A stretch of 64,000 nt of DNA, from assembly GCF_028288225.1 (NCBI RefSeq), contig NZ_JAQBOC010000057.1, positions 90,774 to 154,773 on the forward strand, written 5' to 3'. The position numbers were made by a program, and so were the translations under genes. The notes below the pieces were generated by a model. The model was given only the letters and a program-made list of their open reading frames with translations. It searched no databases and had not been told where the DNA came from. The stretch's first letter is position 1. Each line of letters starts with the position of its first letter. The stretch is from Mucilaginibacter sp. (GTDB lineage: Bacteria > Bacteroidota > Bacteroidia > Sphingobacteriales > Sphingobacteriaceae). Positions 23,439-32,586 of this stretch are shown piece after piece.

Positions 23439-24773
23439 ATGAGGACAAAATCAATTAGCAAGCCGGTGACAACAAACAAGCCACGTGTTAACGTAGTTAC
23501 TTTAGGCTGTTCAAAAAATATTTACGATTCCGAGATTCTGATGGGCCAGTTAAAAGGCAACCATTTCGATGTAGTGCACGAGGCTGAAAAGGTAAATAGC
23601 GATGATATTATTGTAATAAACACCTGCGGCTTTATTGATAATGCTAAACAGGAGTCTATTGATACCATTCTTCAGTACAGCGAGCTTAAAGAACAAGGTA
23701 AGGTTGGGAAAGTAATTGTTACCGGCTGCCTGTCTGAACGTTACAAGCCCGAACTTGAAGCTGAAATAACCAATGTTGATTCATGGTTTGGCACCAACGA
23801 TCTGCAAAATCTTTTAAGCTCTGTAGGTGCTGATTACAAACATGAGCTGATAGGCGAACGCCTGTTAACTACCCCAAAACATTTTGCCTATTTTAAAATT
23901 GCCGAGGGCTGTAATCGTCCATGCTCCTTTTGTGCTATCCCTTTAATGCGCGGCAAGCACCTAAGCTCCCCTATTGATCAATTGGTTAAAGATGCACAGC
24001 AATTAGCCAAAAACGGGACAAAAGAGCTGATACTGATCGCCCAGGATTTGACCTACTATGGCCTTGATCTGTACGGGAAACGCAACCTGGATGAATTACT
24101 TCGCCGCTTATCTGATGTTAACGGCATTGAGTGGATCAGGCTGCAATATGCTTATCCTTCAGGTTTCCCAATGGAAATTTTAGATGTGATGAATGAGCGC
24201 GATAATATCTGCAAGTATATGGATATGCCTTTACAGCACATTAGCGATGATATGCTTAGATCTATGCGCCGCGGCATCACCAAACAAAAAACTATCGATG
24301 TTGTAAACCAGATCCGCGATAAGGTTGCCGGTATCGCCATGCGGACTACGCTGATAACCGGCTATCCCGGCGAAACAGAACGCGATTTTGAAGAAATGCA
24401 GCAATGGGTTGAAGATACCAAATTCGACCGTTTAGGTTGTTTCACGTACTCGCACGAAGAAAAAACCCATGCCCATTCATTGGTTGATGATGTGCCCGAA
24501 GACGTAAAACAGCAACGTGCCGATGTCATAATGGAAATTCAGCAAGGTATTTCTTTTGATAAAAACCAGGAAAAAATTGGTAATACCTATAAAGTTTTGG
24601 TAGATAAAAAGGATGGCGGTTACTTTGTTGGCCGTACCGAATATGACTCACCGGAAGTGGATAACGAGGTATTGATAGATGCCAAAATTGATTACGCTAC
24701 CATCGGCAGCTTTGTAAACGTGCAGATTGATACCGCCGAAGACTTTGACCTTTATGGACATATTGTAAAATAA
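23439..24773 (+). CDS. rimO: ribosomal protein uS12 methylthiotransferase RimO
   Basis: A 444-residue radical SAM enzyme that adds a methylthio group to an aspartate of ribosomal protein uS12. The N-terminal domain has VVTLGCSKNIYDSEILMG with cluster Cys; the radical SAM motif is AEGCNRPCSFCAIP (about 155-168); the C-terminal TRAM domain is about 375-444. GTG at 23436 is directly before the ATG used here. It is the gene after ftsY, separated by the REP-like palindrome. Confidence 0.96.
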   Translation: MRTKSISKPVTTNKPRVNVVTLGCSKNIYDSEILMGQLKGNHFDVVHEAEKVNSDDIIVINTCGFIDNAKQESIDTILQYSELKEQGKVGKVIVTGCLSERYKPELEAEITNVDSWFGTNDLQNLLSSVGADYKHELIGERLLTTPKHFAYFKIAEGCNRPCSFCAIPLMRGKHLSSPIDQLVKDAQQLAKNGTKELILIAQDLTYYGLDLYGKRNLDELLRRLSDVNGIEWIRLQYAYPSGFPMEILDVMNERDNICKYMDMPLQHISDDMLRSMRRGITKQKTIDVVNQIRDKVAGIAMRTTLITGYPGETERDFEEMQQWVEDTKFDRLGCFTYSHEEKTHAHSLVDDVPEDVKQQRADVIMEIQQGISFDKNQEKIGNTYKVLVDKKDGGYFVGRTEYDSPEVDNEVLIDAKIDYATIGSFVNVQIDTAEDFDLYGHIVK

Positions 24774-24894
24774 ACTCCTTTTGGCTTGCCTGGTGTTTAT
24801 TTTATAATTTTAAAGTATAAATTCGAAATCGGTATGTGAAGGTGAATGATTGAATTTATAAATCCGACATCGAACATCCGACATCCGAAATAAA

Positions 24895-26484
24895 ATGGAC
24901 TCAGCCTGTATAAATTATAAAGACACGGGATTTTTTTCCCAAACTGTTATTGATTACCTTGAAGATGCCCCGGCACTTCGTCCGTTTTATGGTTACCGCC
25001 CTGATATAAATGGATTTACTGAGTTGTTGAAAAACAAAAAAGTGAATGCCAACCGGAAAATATTAGTTGAAATATTGACCGGTCAATACAGCAGAATGCC
25101 TCACCTGGAGGCAGTTCAAAATAACATCTCTTTTCTTAAATCCGATAATTCCTACACAATTACTACCGGCCATCAACTTAACATATTTGCAGGTCCGCTT
25201 TATTTCATCTATAAAATTGTTACCGCTATTAAATTATCGCGGCAGCTAAAAGAACAATTTCCGGGTAAAAATTTTGTGCCTGTTTACTGGATGGCATCGG
25301 AGGATCATGATTTTGCCGAGATAAATTATACCAACATCGGTGGTAAAAAAGTGCATTGGTGGTACGAGGCATCAGGTGCAACCGGGCGCATAAATCCGGA
25401 TACTATGCGCCAGGCCCTAAATCAATACAAAGGTGCTTTGGGTATTGAACGCCATGCCAATGAACTTGCCGAAATTGTTGAAACCGCTTATACTAAATTT
25501 GATAAGCTGGGCGATGCCACACGTTATTTAGTTAATGCTTTGTTTGGCCAGTATGGGCTTGTAATTATTGATGCTGATGACCACCGCTTTAAACATTCGT
25601 TCGCGCCGATAATTGAGAAGGATATTATTGAGCAGAACAGCTTTAAAAATATTGAAGCAACCAATAAGCAATTACATAACTTGGGGGTACATATCCAGGT
25701 AAACCCGCGCGGGATCAACTTTTTTTATTTGATGGATGGCCTGCGTGAGCGGATAGTATTTGAGCATGACAGGTACAAGGTATTAAACAGCGAGATCAGT
25801 TTTACAGCAGCTGAGCTGAAAGCAGAGATCAGTCAACATCCCGAAAGGTTCAGCCCGAATGTAGTAATGCGCCCGCTATACCAGGAATGTATTTTACCAA
25901 ACATTGCCTACATAGGCGGTGGCGCCGAAGTGGTTTATTGGCTGGAACTGAAATCGAACTTTGAATATTATAAAGTTGATTTCCCTATCCTTATCCTCCG
26001 TAATTCGGGTTTAGTAATAGGTAAGGAAACTGCCTCAAAAATTGCTAAAATGGATCTGCAGCCGACCGATCTGTTTAAAAGCAGCGATACTATTAAAAAT
26101 GACTGGGTAAAAAAACACAGCCAGCATAATTTAACGCTTACTGAAGAGTGGCGCGAGTTAACCAGTGTTTTTGAAAAGATAAAACTACGCGCTTACAAAA
26201 TAGACAACACACTTGCTCCGTCGGTTGAGGCTGTACAAGCGAGGCTTAAACACGCGATTGATAGCCTGGAGAAAAAATTAATAAAGGCTGAAAAACGCAA
26301 CTATCATACCCGCCTTGAACAGGTTGAACATATTAAGAGTGATATTTTCCCGAAAGACAGCCTGCAGGAGCGCACGGAAAACTTTGGATTATTTTATGTG
26401 AAATGGGGACCATACTTTATTGATGAGCTTATCCGCCACTTTGAGCCATTGGATTTTAAGTTTACGGTGCTGACAGAGAAATAG
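24895..26484 (+). CDS. bshC: bacillithiol biosynthesis cysteine-adding enzyme BshC
   Basis: A 529-residue protein of the BshC family, which adds cysteine to glucosaminyl-malate in the last step of bacillithiol synthesis. Signature segments are TTGHQLNIFAGPLYFIYKI (about 94-112), VYWMASEDHDFAEINY (about 140-155), and FSPNVVMRPLYQE..LPNIAYIGGGAEVVYW near 330. A coiled coil (about 430-490) follows. bshA and bshB are not in the window. Full length. Confidence 0.95.
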   Translation: MDSACINYKDTGFFSQTVIDYLEDAPALRPFYGYRPDINGFTELLKNKKVNANRKILVEILTGQYSRMPHLEAVQNNISFLKSDNSYTITTGHQLNIFAGPLYFIYKIVTAIKLSRQLKEQFPGKNFVPVYWMASEDHDFAEINYTNIGGKKVHWWYEASGATGRINPDTMRQALNQYKGALGIERHANELAEIVETAYTKFDKLGDATRYLVNALFGQYGLVIIDADDHRFKHSFAPIIEKDIIEQNSFKNIEATNKQLHNLGVHIQVNPRGINFFYLMDGLRERIVFEHDRYKVLNSEISFTAAELKAEISQHPERFSPNVVMRPLYQECILPNIAYIGGGAEVVYWLELKSNFEYYKVDFPILILRNSGLVIGKETASKIAKMDLQPTDLFKSSDTIKNDWVKKHSQHNLTLTEEWRELTSVFEKIKLRAYKIDNTLAPSVEAVQARLKHAIDSLEKKLIKAEKRNYHTRLEQVEHIKSDIFPKDSLQERTENFGLFYVKWGPYFIDELIRHFEPLDFKFTVLTEK

Positions 26485-26544
26485 TTTTTGAACCATAAAG
26501 GATTTACGGTTACCTGACTCAAGAAGGTTTTATTATTTTTACTT

Positions 26545-27081
26545 ATGCACTTCCAATCCACTATCCTCATCCTTCCAGGCCTTGGCAATTCGGGCCCGCA
26601 GCATTGGCAATCTATTTGGGAAAACAAATTTAATTTTAACCGGATTGAGCAGCAAGACTGGGAAACCCCGTTTTGCTCTGATTGGATCGAGACAATTAAT
26701 AACGAGATAAAAAAGCATGATGCAGCCAAGGTTATACTCGTTGGTCATAGCCTTGCTTGTACAACAATTGCCTATTGGGCTTACAAATTTGATATTAAGA
26801 TTAAGGGGGCCTTATTAGTTGGGCCAAGCGATACCGAGGCAGATACATATCCGCCCGGAACAACCGGATTTAAACCTGTACCGCTTTTTAATCTTCCATT
26901 TAAGTCAATTGTTGTAGCAAGTACTAATGATTATTATGTAAGATATGAACGGGCCAAATTTTTCGCCGATAGCTGGGGCAGTGAACTGGTAAATATTGGC
27001 GATGCAGGGCACATTAATGTATCATCTGGCTTTGGAGACTGGGATGAGGGGCTGGAAATATTGAAGCGGCTGGATTCCTAA
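26545..27081 (+). CDS. RBBP9/YdeN-family alpha/beta hydrolase
   Basis: A 178-residue small serine hydrolase. The start ILILPGLGNSGPQHWQS is the family signature; the nucleophile serine is in GHSLACT (about 68), an aspartate is in STNDYYV, and the histidine in GDAGHINVSSGFGDW. YdeN/RBBP9 proteins are cytoplasmic serine hydrolases with poorly known substrates. It is monocistronic between bshC and a dehydrogenase gene. Confidence 0.88.
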   Translation: MHFQSTILILPGLGNSGPQHWQSIWENKFNFNRIEQQDWETPFCSDWIETINNEIKKHDAAKVILVGHSLACTTIAYWAYKFDIKIKGALLVGPSDTEADTYPPGTTGFKPVPLFNLPFKSIVVASTNDYYVRYERAKFFADSWGSELVNIGDAGHINVSSGFGDWDEGLEILKRLDS

Positions 27082-27089
27082 ATTAGAGC

Positions 27090-27180
27090 TCCGTGACCTC
27101 CGCGCCTTCTCTGTATCCGCGGTAAATTTTAACCACTGTGTTCGCAGAGTATGCACAAAGTTCACAGAGTTTTTTTGATG
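27090..27180. repeat. Bacteroidota-type intergenic repeat phrase
   Basis: The spacer reads, on the reverse strand, CTCTGTGAACTTTGTGC ... CTCTGCGAACACAGTGG ... and continues to a purine-rich CGCGGAGGTCACGGAG end. The CTCTG(C/T)GAAC core occurs twice. It looks like a dispersed spacer repeat, not a gene; a genome-wide count would settle it. Confidence 0.5.
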
Positions 27181-27217
27181 GTTGATAGTGTCTAAAACAA
27201 ACCCACTATATTTGCCC

Positions 27218-28297
27218 ATGCTTATCTCCCAATCAGTCCTTCGCAACTTCACGCAAAATATTTTTCTTTCTATGGGATGCAGTGATGAACATGCAACACT
27301 GGCTGCAGATGTATTGCTTCAAGCGGATTTAAGGGGGATTGATTCGCATGGTGTTGCGCGGCTGGTGGGTTATGTACGTTTGTGGGAAAGCAAAAGGATA
27401 AACACTAACCCCAATATAACTATTGCCCACGAAACGCCCACCACAGCCACTGTTGATGGTGATGCGGGCTTAGGCCTTGTAGTTGCCCCCTTTGCTATGC
27501 GTTTAGCTATTCAAAAGGCTGAACAATATGGTTCCGGTTGGGTATCGGTGCGGAACTCGAACCACTTTGGAATTGCGGGCTATCACAGTTTGCTGGCAGT
27601 TGAAAAAGATATGATCGGCTTTGCTATGACCAATGCAAGTCCGCTGGTTGCCCCAACTTATTCAAGCGAAAGATTATTAGGTACCAACCCCATGTGTTAT
27701 GCTTTTCCGGCCGGAAAATATCCTCCCGTGGTGGTTGATATGGCAACTTCGGCTGCGGCCAATGGTAAGCTTGAAATAGCACAGCGTGCCGGTAAACCTG
27801 TTCCGGAAGGCTGGATCCAGGATGCTGAGGGAAATTATACAACTGATCCGCATGCTTTAAAAAGCGGTGGCTCACTTTTGCCTTTGGGCGGCGATAAAGA
27901 GCACGGCAGTCATAAGGGTTTCGGCTTAAGTGCAACGGTTGATATTCTTTCGGCAGTATTATCCGGTGCTAATTACGGCCCGTGGGTGCCACCGTTTGTG
28001 ACTTTTTTGCAGCCTCCGGCAGATCCTGTCGGCTTAGGTATCGGCCATTTTGTTGGTGCTATGCGGGTTGATGGCTTTCGCCCGGTTGATGAGTTTAAAG
28101 CGCATTTGGATAATTGGATAAGCCGGTTTAAATCAGCAGCTACTGTTGATCCTGATCAAAAAGTTATTATTCCCGGCGAACCGGAATTGGAAGCTGAAGC
28201 AGACAGGACGGCAAATGGGATCCCGCTGGTTGATTCAGTTGTAGATGATTTGAACGGATTGGCGGTGAAATTTAGCATAGGCCCCCTAATCCCCTGA
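27218..28297 (+). CDS. Ldh-family (malate/L-lactate/ureidoglycolate-like) dehydrogenase
   Basis: A 359-residue NAD(P)-dependent oxidoreductase of the Ldh2/YlbC fold. DLRGIDSHGVARL (about 36-48) contains the catalytic His region; VSVRNSNHFGIAGYHS is near 106, and TNPMCYAFPAGKYPPVVVDMATS near 160. Members reduce 2-keto acids; the substrate here cannot be fixed. ATG 27218 is chosen over a TTG at 27182. The last codons (GPLIP, stop) lie inside a CCCCTAATCCCCTGAAGGGG repeat, so the C-terminus has probably been altered by an inserted repeat. Confidence 0.85.
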   Translation: MLISQSVLRNFTQNIFLSMGCSDEHATLAADVLLQADLRGIDSHGVARLVGYVRLWESKRINTNPNITIAHETPTTATVDGDAGLGLVVAPFAMRLAIQKAEQYGSGWVSVRNSNHFGIAGYHSLLAVEKDMIGFAMTNASPLVAPTYSSERLLGTNPMCYAFPAGKYPPVVVDMATSAAANGKLEIAQRAGKPVPEGWIQDAEGNYTTDPHALKSGGSLLPLGGDKEHGSHKGFGLSATVDILSAVLSGANYGPWVPPFVTFLQPPADPVGLGIGHFVGAMRVDGFRPVDEFKAHLDNWISRFKSAATVDPDQKVIIPGEPELEAEADRTANGIPLVDSVVDDLNGLAVKFSIGPLIP

Positions 28298-28337
28298 AGG
28301 GGGAACTCTGGATTAAGATTTAACTCAATCAACCGGT

Positions 28338-29765
28338 CTATTTAATCCACTTAAAAATCCTTCTCCACCGGGTTTGGTGCAAAAAATCAGCTGTTTCATC
28401 AGTGCTCATCCATATAAATAGCGCCTTGCCCACAATGTGATCTTCGGGCACAAAACCCCAAAAACGCGAATCTTCTGAGTTATGGCGGTTATCGCCCATC
28501 ATCCAGTAATAATCCTGTTTAAAAGTATAGGTTGCAGCTTTTTTACCATTGATAATGATATCATTGCCCGAGATTTTAACTTTGTTATATTCATATACCT
28601 CAATCGCCCGCTTATACACCGGAATGGTTAAATTATCCAGTGTAACTGTCCAGCCTTTTTTAGGAATAATAATTGGCCCAAGATTGTCAACGTTCCACTT
28701 GAATTGACTATCATGCGGAAAGATTTGCGGATCATAAGTATATAGCGGCTGGAAATACTCGGTAACTGATTTAATATTAGGATCAGCATTCAATTTTTTA
28801 GCAGATTGACGGGTCATCAGCATTTCATAATTATTGCCGTCGTATTGTGCCCTTACATCAATATGCAACTCCCGTAAAACCAGCGAATCAATCGATGTAC
28901 CGTTAGTTTGTACAATGTATGCAGGCTGCCCATCAGTTGGGTTTGGCATTTTTTTGCTGTTTATATATACCTGTGCATTTATTATCCGCAGGGCATCACC
29001 GGGAGTAGCCTGGCAGCGTTTAATAAAGTTCTCTCGTTTATCAACCGGCCGGTAATATGGTGAATCGGCATCCATGGGGTAATTAAAAACTACGACGTCG
29101 CCCTTTTTAACATCGCTTAGTCCCGGCAGGCGGAAATAAGGCAATTTTATACCATCCCAATAAGCTTTGGTATTTATTAGCGGCATAGTGTGATGGGCAA
29201 ACGGAAAGGAAACCGGAGTAATAGGCGTACGCGGCCCGTAGTTAACCTTGCTCACAAATAAATAATCGCCAATTAAAAGTGAGCTTTCCATCGATCCGGT
29301 GGGGATAACATAAGCCTCAATAAAAAAGGTACGGATAAGGGTGGCAGCAACTATGGCGAACAGTATAGCTTCAGTCCATTCCCTGGCTGGTGATTTTACT
29401 AATTTTTCCTGATGCTTTTCTTTAAACCCAATACTTGCTGACTGACCCAGGTATTGTGTCCTTTTCTCAAAGCCCCATTTTGGAAGGAATAGAACCGGCA
29501 GTAGAATTGCGGCTGCCTGCTGCCGTATGGTAAATTTCCCGTACGATTTAACAAAATCTATATAGATCCCAATGCCGACAATTACATTAAACACCGGTAT
29601 AAAAAGCCAGAAAAGCCACCATGCCGGCCTTCCGGTTAGCTTTAACATTATATAGGTTGAATAAAAAGGAATAAGCGCTTCCCAACCAGCTCTGCCTGCT
29701 TTTTGAAATAGTTTCCAGCAACCCGTTAATAACAATACCACGAAAGCGACAACAGCATATACCAT
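28338..29765 (-). CDS. lepB: signal peptidase I with N-terminal DUF5684 membrane domain (copy 1)
   Basis: A 475-residue type I signal peptidase that cleaves signal peptides at the periplasmic face of the inner membrane. Residues 1-110 form a DUF5684-like membrane region (three or four helices; GRPAWWLFWLFIPVFN). The S26 domain has serine S158 in IPTGSMESSLL, lysine K249 in NFIKRCQATPGD, and the last box GDNRHNSEDSRFWGFVPEDH. The central insert (about 260-400) resembles that of the fourth copy at 60.9 kb more than its neighbours. It is the last of three tandem lepB genes, seven bases after copy 2. Confidence 0.93.
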   Translation of the reverse strand: MVYAVVAFVVLLLTGCWKLFQKAGRAGWEALIPFYSTYIMLKLTGRPAWWLFWLFIPVFNVIVGIGIYIDFVKSYGKFTIRQQAAAILLPVLFLPKWGFEKRTQYLGQSASIGFKEKHQEKLVKSPAREWTEAILFAIVAATLIRTFFIEAYVIPTGSMESSLLIGDYLFVSKVNYGPRTPITPVSFPFAHHTMPLINTKAYWDGIKLPYFRLPGLSDVKKGDVVVFNYPMDADSPYYRPVDKRENFIKRCQATPGDALRIINAQVYINSKKMPNPTDGQPAYIVQTNGTSIDSLVLRELHIDVRAQYDGNNYEMLMTRQSAKKLNADPNIKSVTEYFQPLYTYDPQIFPHDSQFKWNVDNLGPIIIPKKGWTVTLDNLTIPVYKRAIEVYEYNKVKISGNDIIINGKKAATYTFKQDYYWMMGDNRHNSEDSRFWGFVPEDHIVGKALFIWMSTDETADFLHQTRWRRIFKWIK

Positions 29766-29772
29766 TATAAAC

Positions 29773-31263
29773 TTAATTTATTCCTTTAAATAGCCTGTCC
29801 CAGCGAATCTGGCTAAATAGCGACGCTTTGTCATCGGTACTCATCCAGATAAAAGAAGCCTTGCCGATAATATGATCTTCCGGAACGAAACCCCAAAAGC
29901 GTGAATCGTCCGAGTCATGACGGTTATCGCCCATCATCCAGTAATAATTCAATTTAAAGGTATAACTATCGGTTTTTTTGCCGTTTATAAAAATATCGCT
30001 GCCCTTAACCTCTATCTTGTTATTTTCATAAGTTCTGATACAGCGTTCATAAAGCGGGTAGCTCATGCTATCTAATTTTACCATCCAGTCTTTTTTAGGG
30101 ATAATGATTGGGCCATAATTATCAACGCTCCATTTATAATCAGGCTGTTTGCCGTTAAGCATCATGTTTGGCGGGCCTACCGGGTGTACCGGGTTGGTAG
30201 GATAAACTGGGCTATTCGGATCGCTTTTACCTTTTGGCGAAATAAAAGCTGCCAATGATTTTACATTGGAATATCTTTTCAATTTATCAGCCGACTCCTT
30301 GGTCATGGCCTGGTAAGTGTGACCTTCGTAAAGGGTTATGTGTAGTTCATCCAATATTTGCGGATTAAGGTCCACACCGTTTGTGGTATAATTGTATTCC
30401 ATCTGCTCTCCCGGAGGGTTGGGACCAGTTTTGCTGTTTACATAAACCTGTCCGTCAACAACACACAGCGTATCGCCAGGAGCACCCTGGCAACGTTTTA
30501 TAAAGTTTTCACGTTTATCAACCGGTCGGTAATATGGAGAGTCCGCATCCATGGGGTAATTAAATACCATAACATCACCTCTTTTTATAGCGCTGAAACC
30601 CGGCAGGCGTAAATAGGGCAATTTTAAGCCATCGTAGTAGGTTTTAATATTTGTTTGCGGAATCCTTCCGTTGGTAAATGGGAATGATACCGGGTACATT
30701 GGCACACGCGCCCCATAGTTTAACTTGCTTACAAAAAAACAATCTCCAGTAAGCAAAGTTCTCTCCATTGATGAGGAAGGCATTACATAAGCTTCCATAA
30801 TAAATGTGCGTACAAATATTACAGCTGCTAGTACACAAATTAGAGATATTCCCCAATCTATAATAGCTGGCCTTTTTACTCCTTTTCCATACTCATCACA
30901 GAACTCCATACTGGCATACGCTCCTAAATATCTTGTATCATCCACCCCCCATTTAAGGAGATAAATAAACGGCAAAAAGATTGCGGCAAGCTGAGTACGG
31001 ATCTTGAATTTTCCATACGATTTGATAAAATCAATATAGATCACAACATTTATGACGTAGTTAAAAAAGGGTATAAAAAGCCAAATAAGCCACCACGCAG
31101 GCCTCCCGCTTATTTTAAGCATTACATAGCTTGAGTAAACCGGGATTAGTGCCTCCCAGCCATGCCTGCCTGCTTTTTTAAATAACAGCCAATATCCAGG
31201 CAGGGTTAAAAGCAAAAAAGGGGCAGCTAATATGCATACCCCTATATAATAAGCTATCCCCAT
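29773..31263 (-). CDS. lepB: signal peptidase I with DUF5684 domain (copy 2)
   Basis: A 496-residue S26 peptidase. Its N-terminal DUF5684-like region (1-115) matches copy 1, while its periplasmic domain, including a Pro-rich stretch (SPVYPTNPVHPVGPPN), is nearly the same as in copy 3. It looks like a chimera of the two neighbours. Catalytic S165 (MPSSSMERTLL) and K256 (NFIKRCQGAPGD) are present, but the P-S/T-G/P-S-M box is altered to PSSSM, and other usually constant positions differ (GDCFFVSKLNYGAR). It may be active with changed specificity. Three bases after copy 3. Confidence 0.93.
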   Translation of the reverse strand: MGIAYYIGVCILAAPFLLLTLPGYWLLFKKAGRHGWEALIPVYSSYVMLKISGRPAWWLIWLFIPFFNYVINVVIYIDFIKSYGKFKIRTQLAAIFLPFIYLLKWGVDDTRYLGAYASMEFCDEYGKGVKRPAIIDWGISLICVLAAVIFVRTFIMEAYVMPSSSMERTLLTGDCFFVSKLNYGARVPMYPVSFPFTNGRIPQTNIKTYYDGLKLPYLRLPGFSAIKRGDVMVFNYPMDADSPYYRPVDKRENFIKRCQGAPGDTLCVVDGQVYVNSKTGPNPPGEQMEYNYTTNGVDLNPQILDELHITLYEGHTYQAMTKESADKLKRYSNVKSLAAFISPKGKSDPNSPVYPTNPVHPVGPPNMMLNGKQPDYKWSVDNYGPIIIPKKDWMVKLDSMSYPLYERCIRTYENNKIEVKGSDIFINGKKTDSYTFKLNYYWMMGDNRHDSDDSRFWGFVPEDHIIGKASFIWMSTDDKASLFSQIRWDRLFKGIN

Positions 31264-31266
31264 ATA

Positions 31267-32415
31267 TTAATGAATGCCGTTGAACAACCTGCTCCACCTG
31301 ATCTTGCTAAAAAATGATGCATTATCATCCCAGCTCATCCATATAAATAAAGCTTTGCCAACAATATGGTCTTCCGGGACAAAGCCCCAAAAGCGCGAGT
31401 CATCCGAATCGTGGCGGTTATCACCCATCATCCAGAAGTAGTTCATTTTAAAGGTATAGCTATCGGTCTTTTTGCCATTGATGAAAATGTCGCTGCCCTT
31501 AACCTCTATTTTGTTGTTTTCATAAGTTCTGATACAACGCTCATAAAGGGGATAGGTCATACTGTCAAGCTTTACTGTCCAGCCCTTTTTAGGGATGATG
31601 ATAGGGCCATAATTGTCAACACTCCATTTATAATCCGGCTGCCTGCCGTTAAGCATCAAGTTTGGAGGGCCAACAGGATGAGCCGGGTTTGTAGGATAAA
31701 CCGGGCTACCAGGATCGCTTTCCCCTTTTTTTGAAATTATTTGTTTAAACGATGTTATGTTTGAATAACCTTTTAATTTATCGGCAGATTCCTTCGTCAT
31801 CGCCTGATAATTGTGCCCTTCATAAAGCGTAATTTTAAGGTCATCTGTAATTTGCGGGTTAAGGTCAACACCATTTGTGGTATAGCTGTATTCCATTTGC
31901 TCGCCCGGTGGATTTGGAGCAGCTTTGCCGTTTACATAAACCTGCCCGTCAACCACACTCAAAGTATCACCAGGAGCCCCCTGGCAGCGTTTTATAAAAT
32001 TTTCTCTTTTGTCAACAGGCCTGTAAAATGGCGAATCAGCATCCATAGGGTAATTAAATACTACCACATCGCCTTTTTTTACATCACTTAAACCAGGTAA
32101 ACGGTAGTACGGAAGTTGTATTCCGTCCCAATAGGCTTTGGTATTAATAAGCGGCATGGTGTGGTGCGCAAACGGAAACGCGATTGGCGTTATAGGTGTG
32201 CGGGCGCCGTAATTTACCTTGCTTACAAACAAAAAATCGCCAACAAGCAGCGATCTTTCCATTGATGGGGTAGGTATTACATAAGCTTCTATAAAAAAGG
32301 TTCGGATCAAAGTTGCAGCTATTACGGCAAAAACTATAGCATCAGTCCACTCGCGGATGGCACTTTTCTTTTTTTTAGGGGTATTTTTCTTTTTACTCCA
32401 GAATTTCCAGTTCAT
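31267..32415 (-). CDS. lepB: signal peptidase I (copy 3)
   Basis: A 382-residue S26 peptidase without the DUF5684 region; a Lys-rich N-terminus (KKKNTPKKKK) leads into one transmembrane helix (about 25-47). Catalytic S51 (IPTPSMERSLL), K142 (NFIKRCQGAPGD), and the last box GDNRHDSDDSRFWGFVPEDH are present. This is the standard Bacteroidota LepB form and the first of the three tandem copies. In related genomes lepB follows dapB, as here, so this is probably the ancestral copy. Confidence 0.95.
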   Translation of the reverse strand: MNWKFWSKKKNTPKKKKSAIREWTDAIVFAVIAATLIRTFFIEAYVIPTPSMERSLLVGDFLFVSKVNYGARTPITPIAFPFAHHTMPLINTKAYWDGIQLPYYRLPGLSDVKKGDVVVFNYPMDADSPFYRPVDKRENFIKRCQGAPGDTLSVVDGQVYVNGKAAPNPPGEQMEYSYTTNGVDLNPQITDDLKITLYEGHNYQAMTKESADKLKGYSNITSFKQIISKKGESDPGSPVYPTNPAHPVGPPNLMLNGRQPDYKWSVDNYGPIIIPKKGWTVKLDSMTYPLYERCIRTYENNKIEVKGSDIFINGKKTDSYTFKMNYFWMMGDNRHDSDDSRFWGFVPEDHIVGKALFIWMSWDDNASFFSKIRWSRLFNGIH

Positions 32416-32444
32416 GTTTACAATATTGCGGATTTATTATCAGA

Positions 32445-32585
32445 TTTAAGAGTCAAGAACCAAGAAATCAAGTATCAAGACGAAAAATTAAGAGTTCGAA
32501 CTATGTTCCTGATCTTTTAACTTCTTTTCATGACTCTTGTATGTACCTTGATTTCTTGTTTCCCGACTCTTGATTTCTTGTCTTT
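32445..32585. repeat. inverted phrase repeats between dapB and lepB
   Basis: The spacer holds AAGAAATCAAGTATCAAGAC and AGTCAAGAACCAAG near 32455-32485 and their inverted relatives CTTGATTTCTTG (twice) and GACTCTTG (twice) near 32530-32580. The core CTTGATTTCTTG and its reverse complement could fold the spacer into a long imperfect hairpin, or it is a decayed repeat cluster. No gene is present. Confidence 0.7.
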
Positions 32586-32586
32586 T

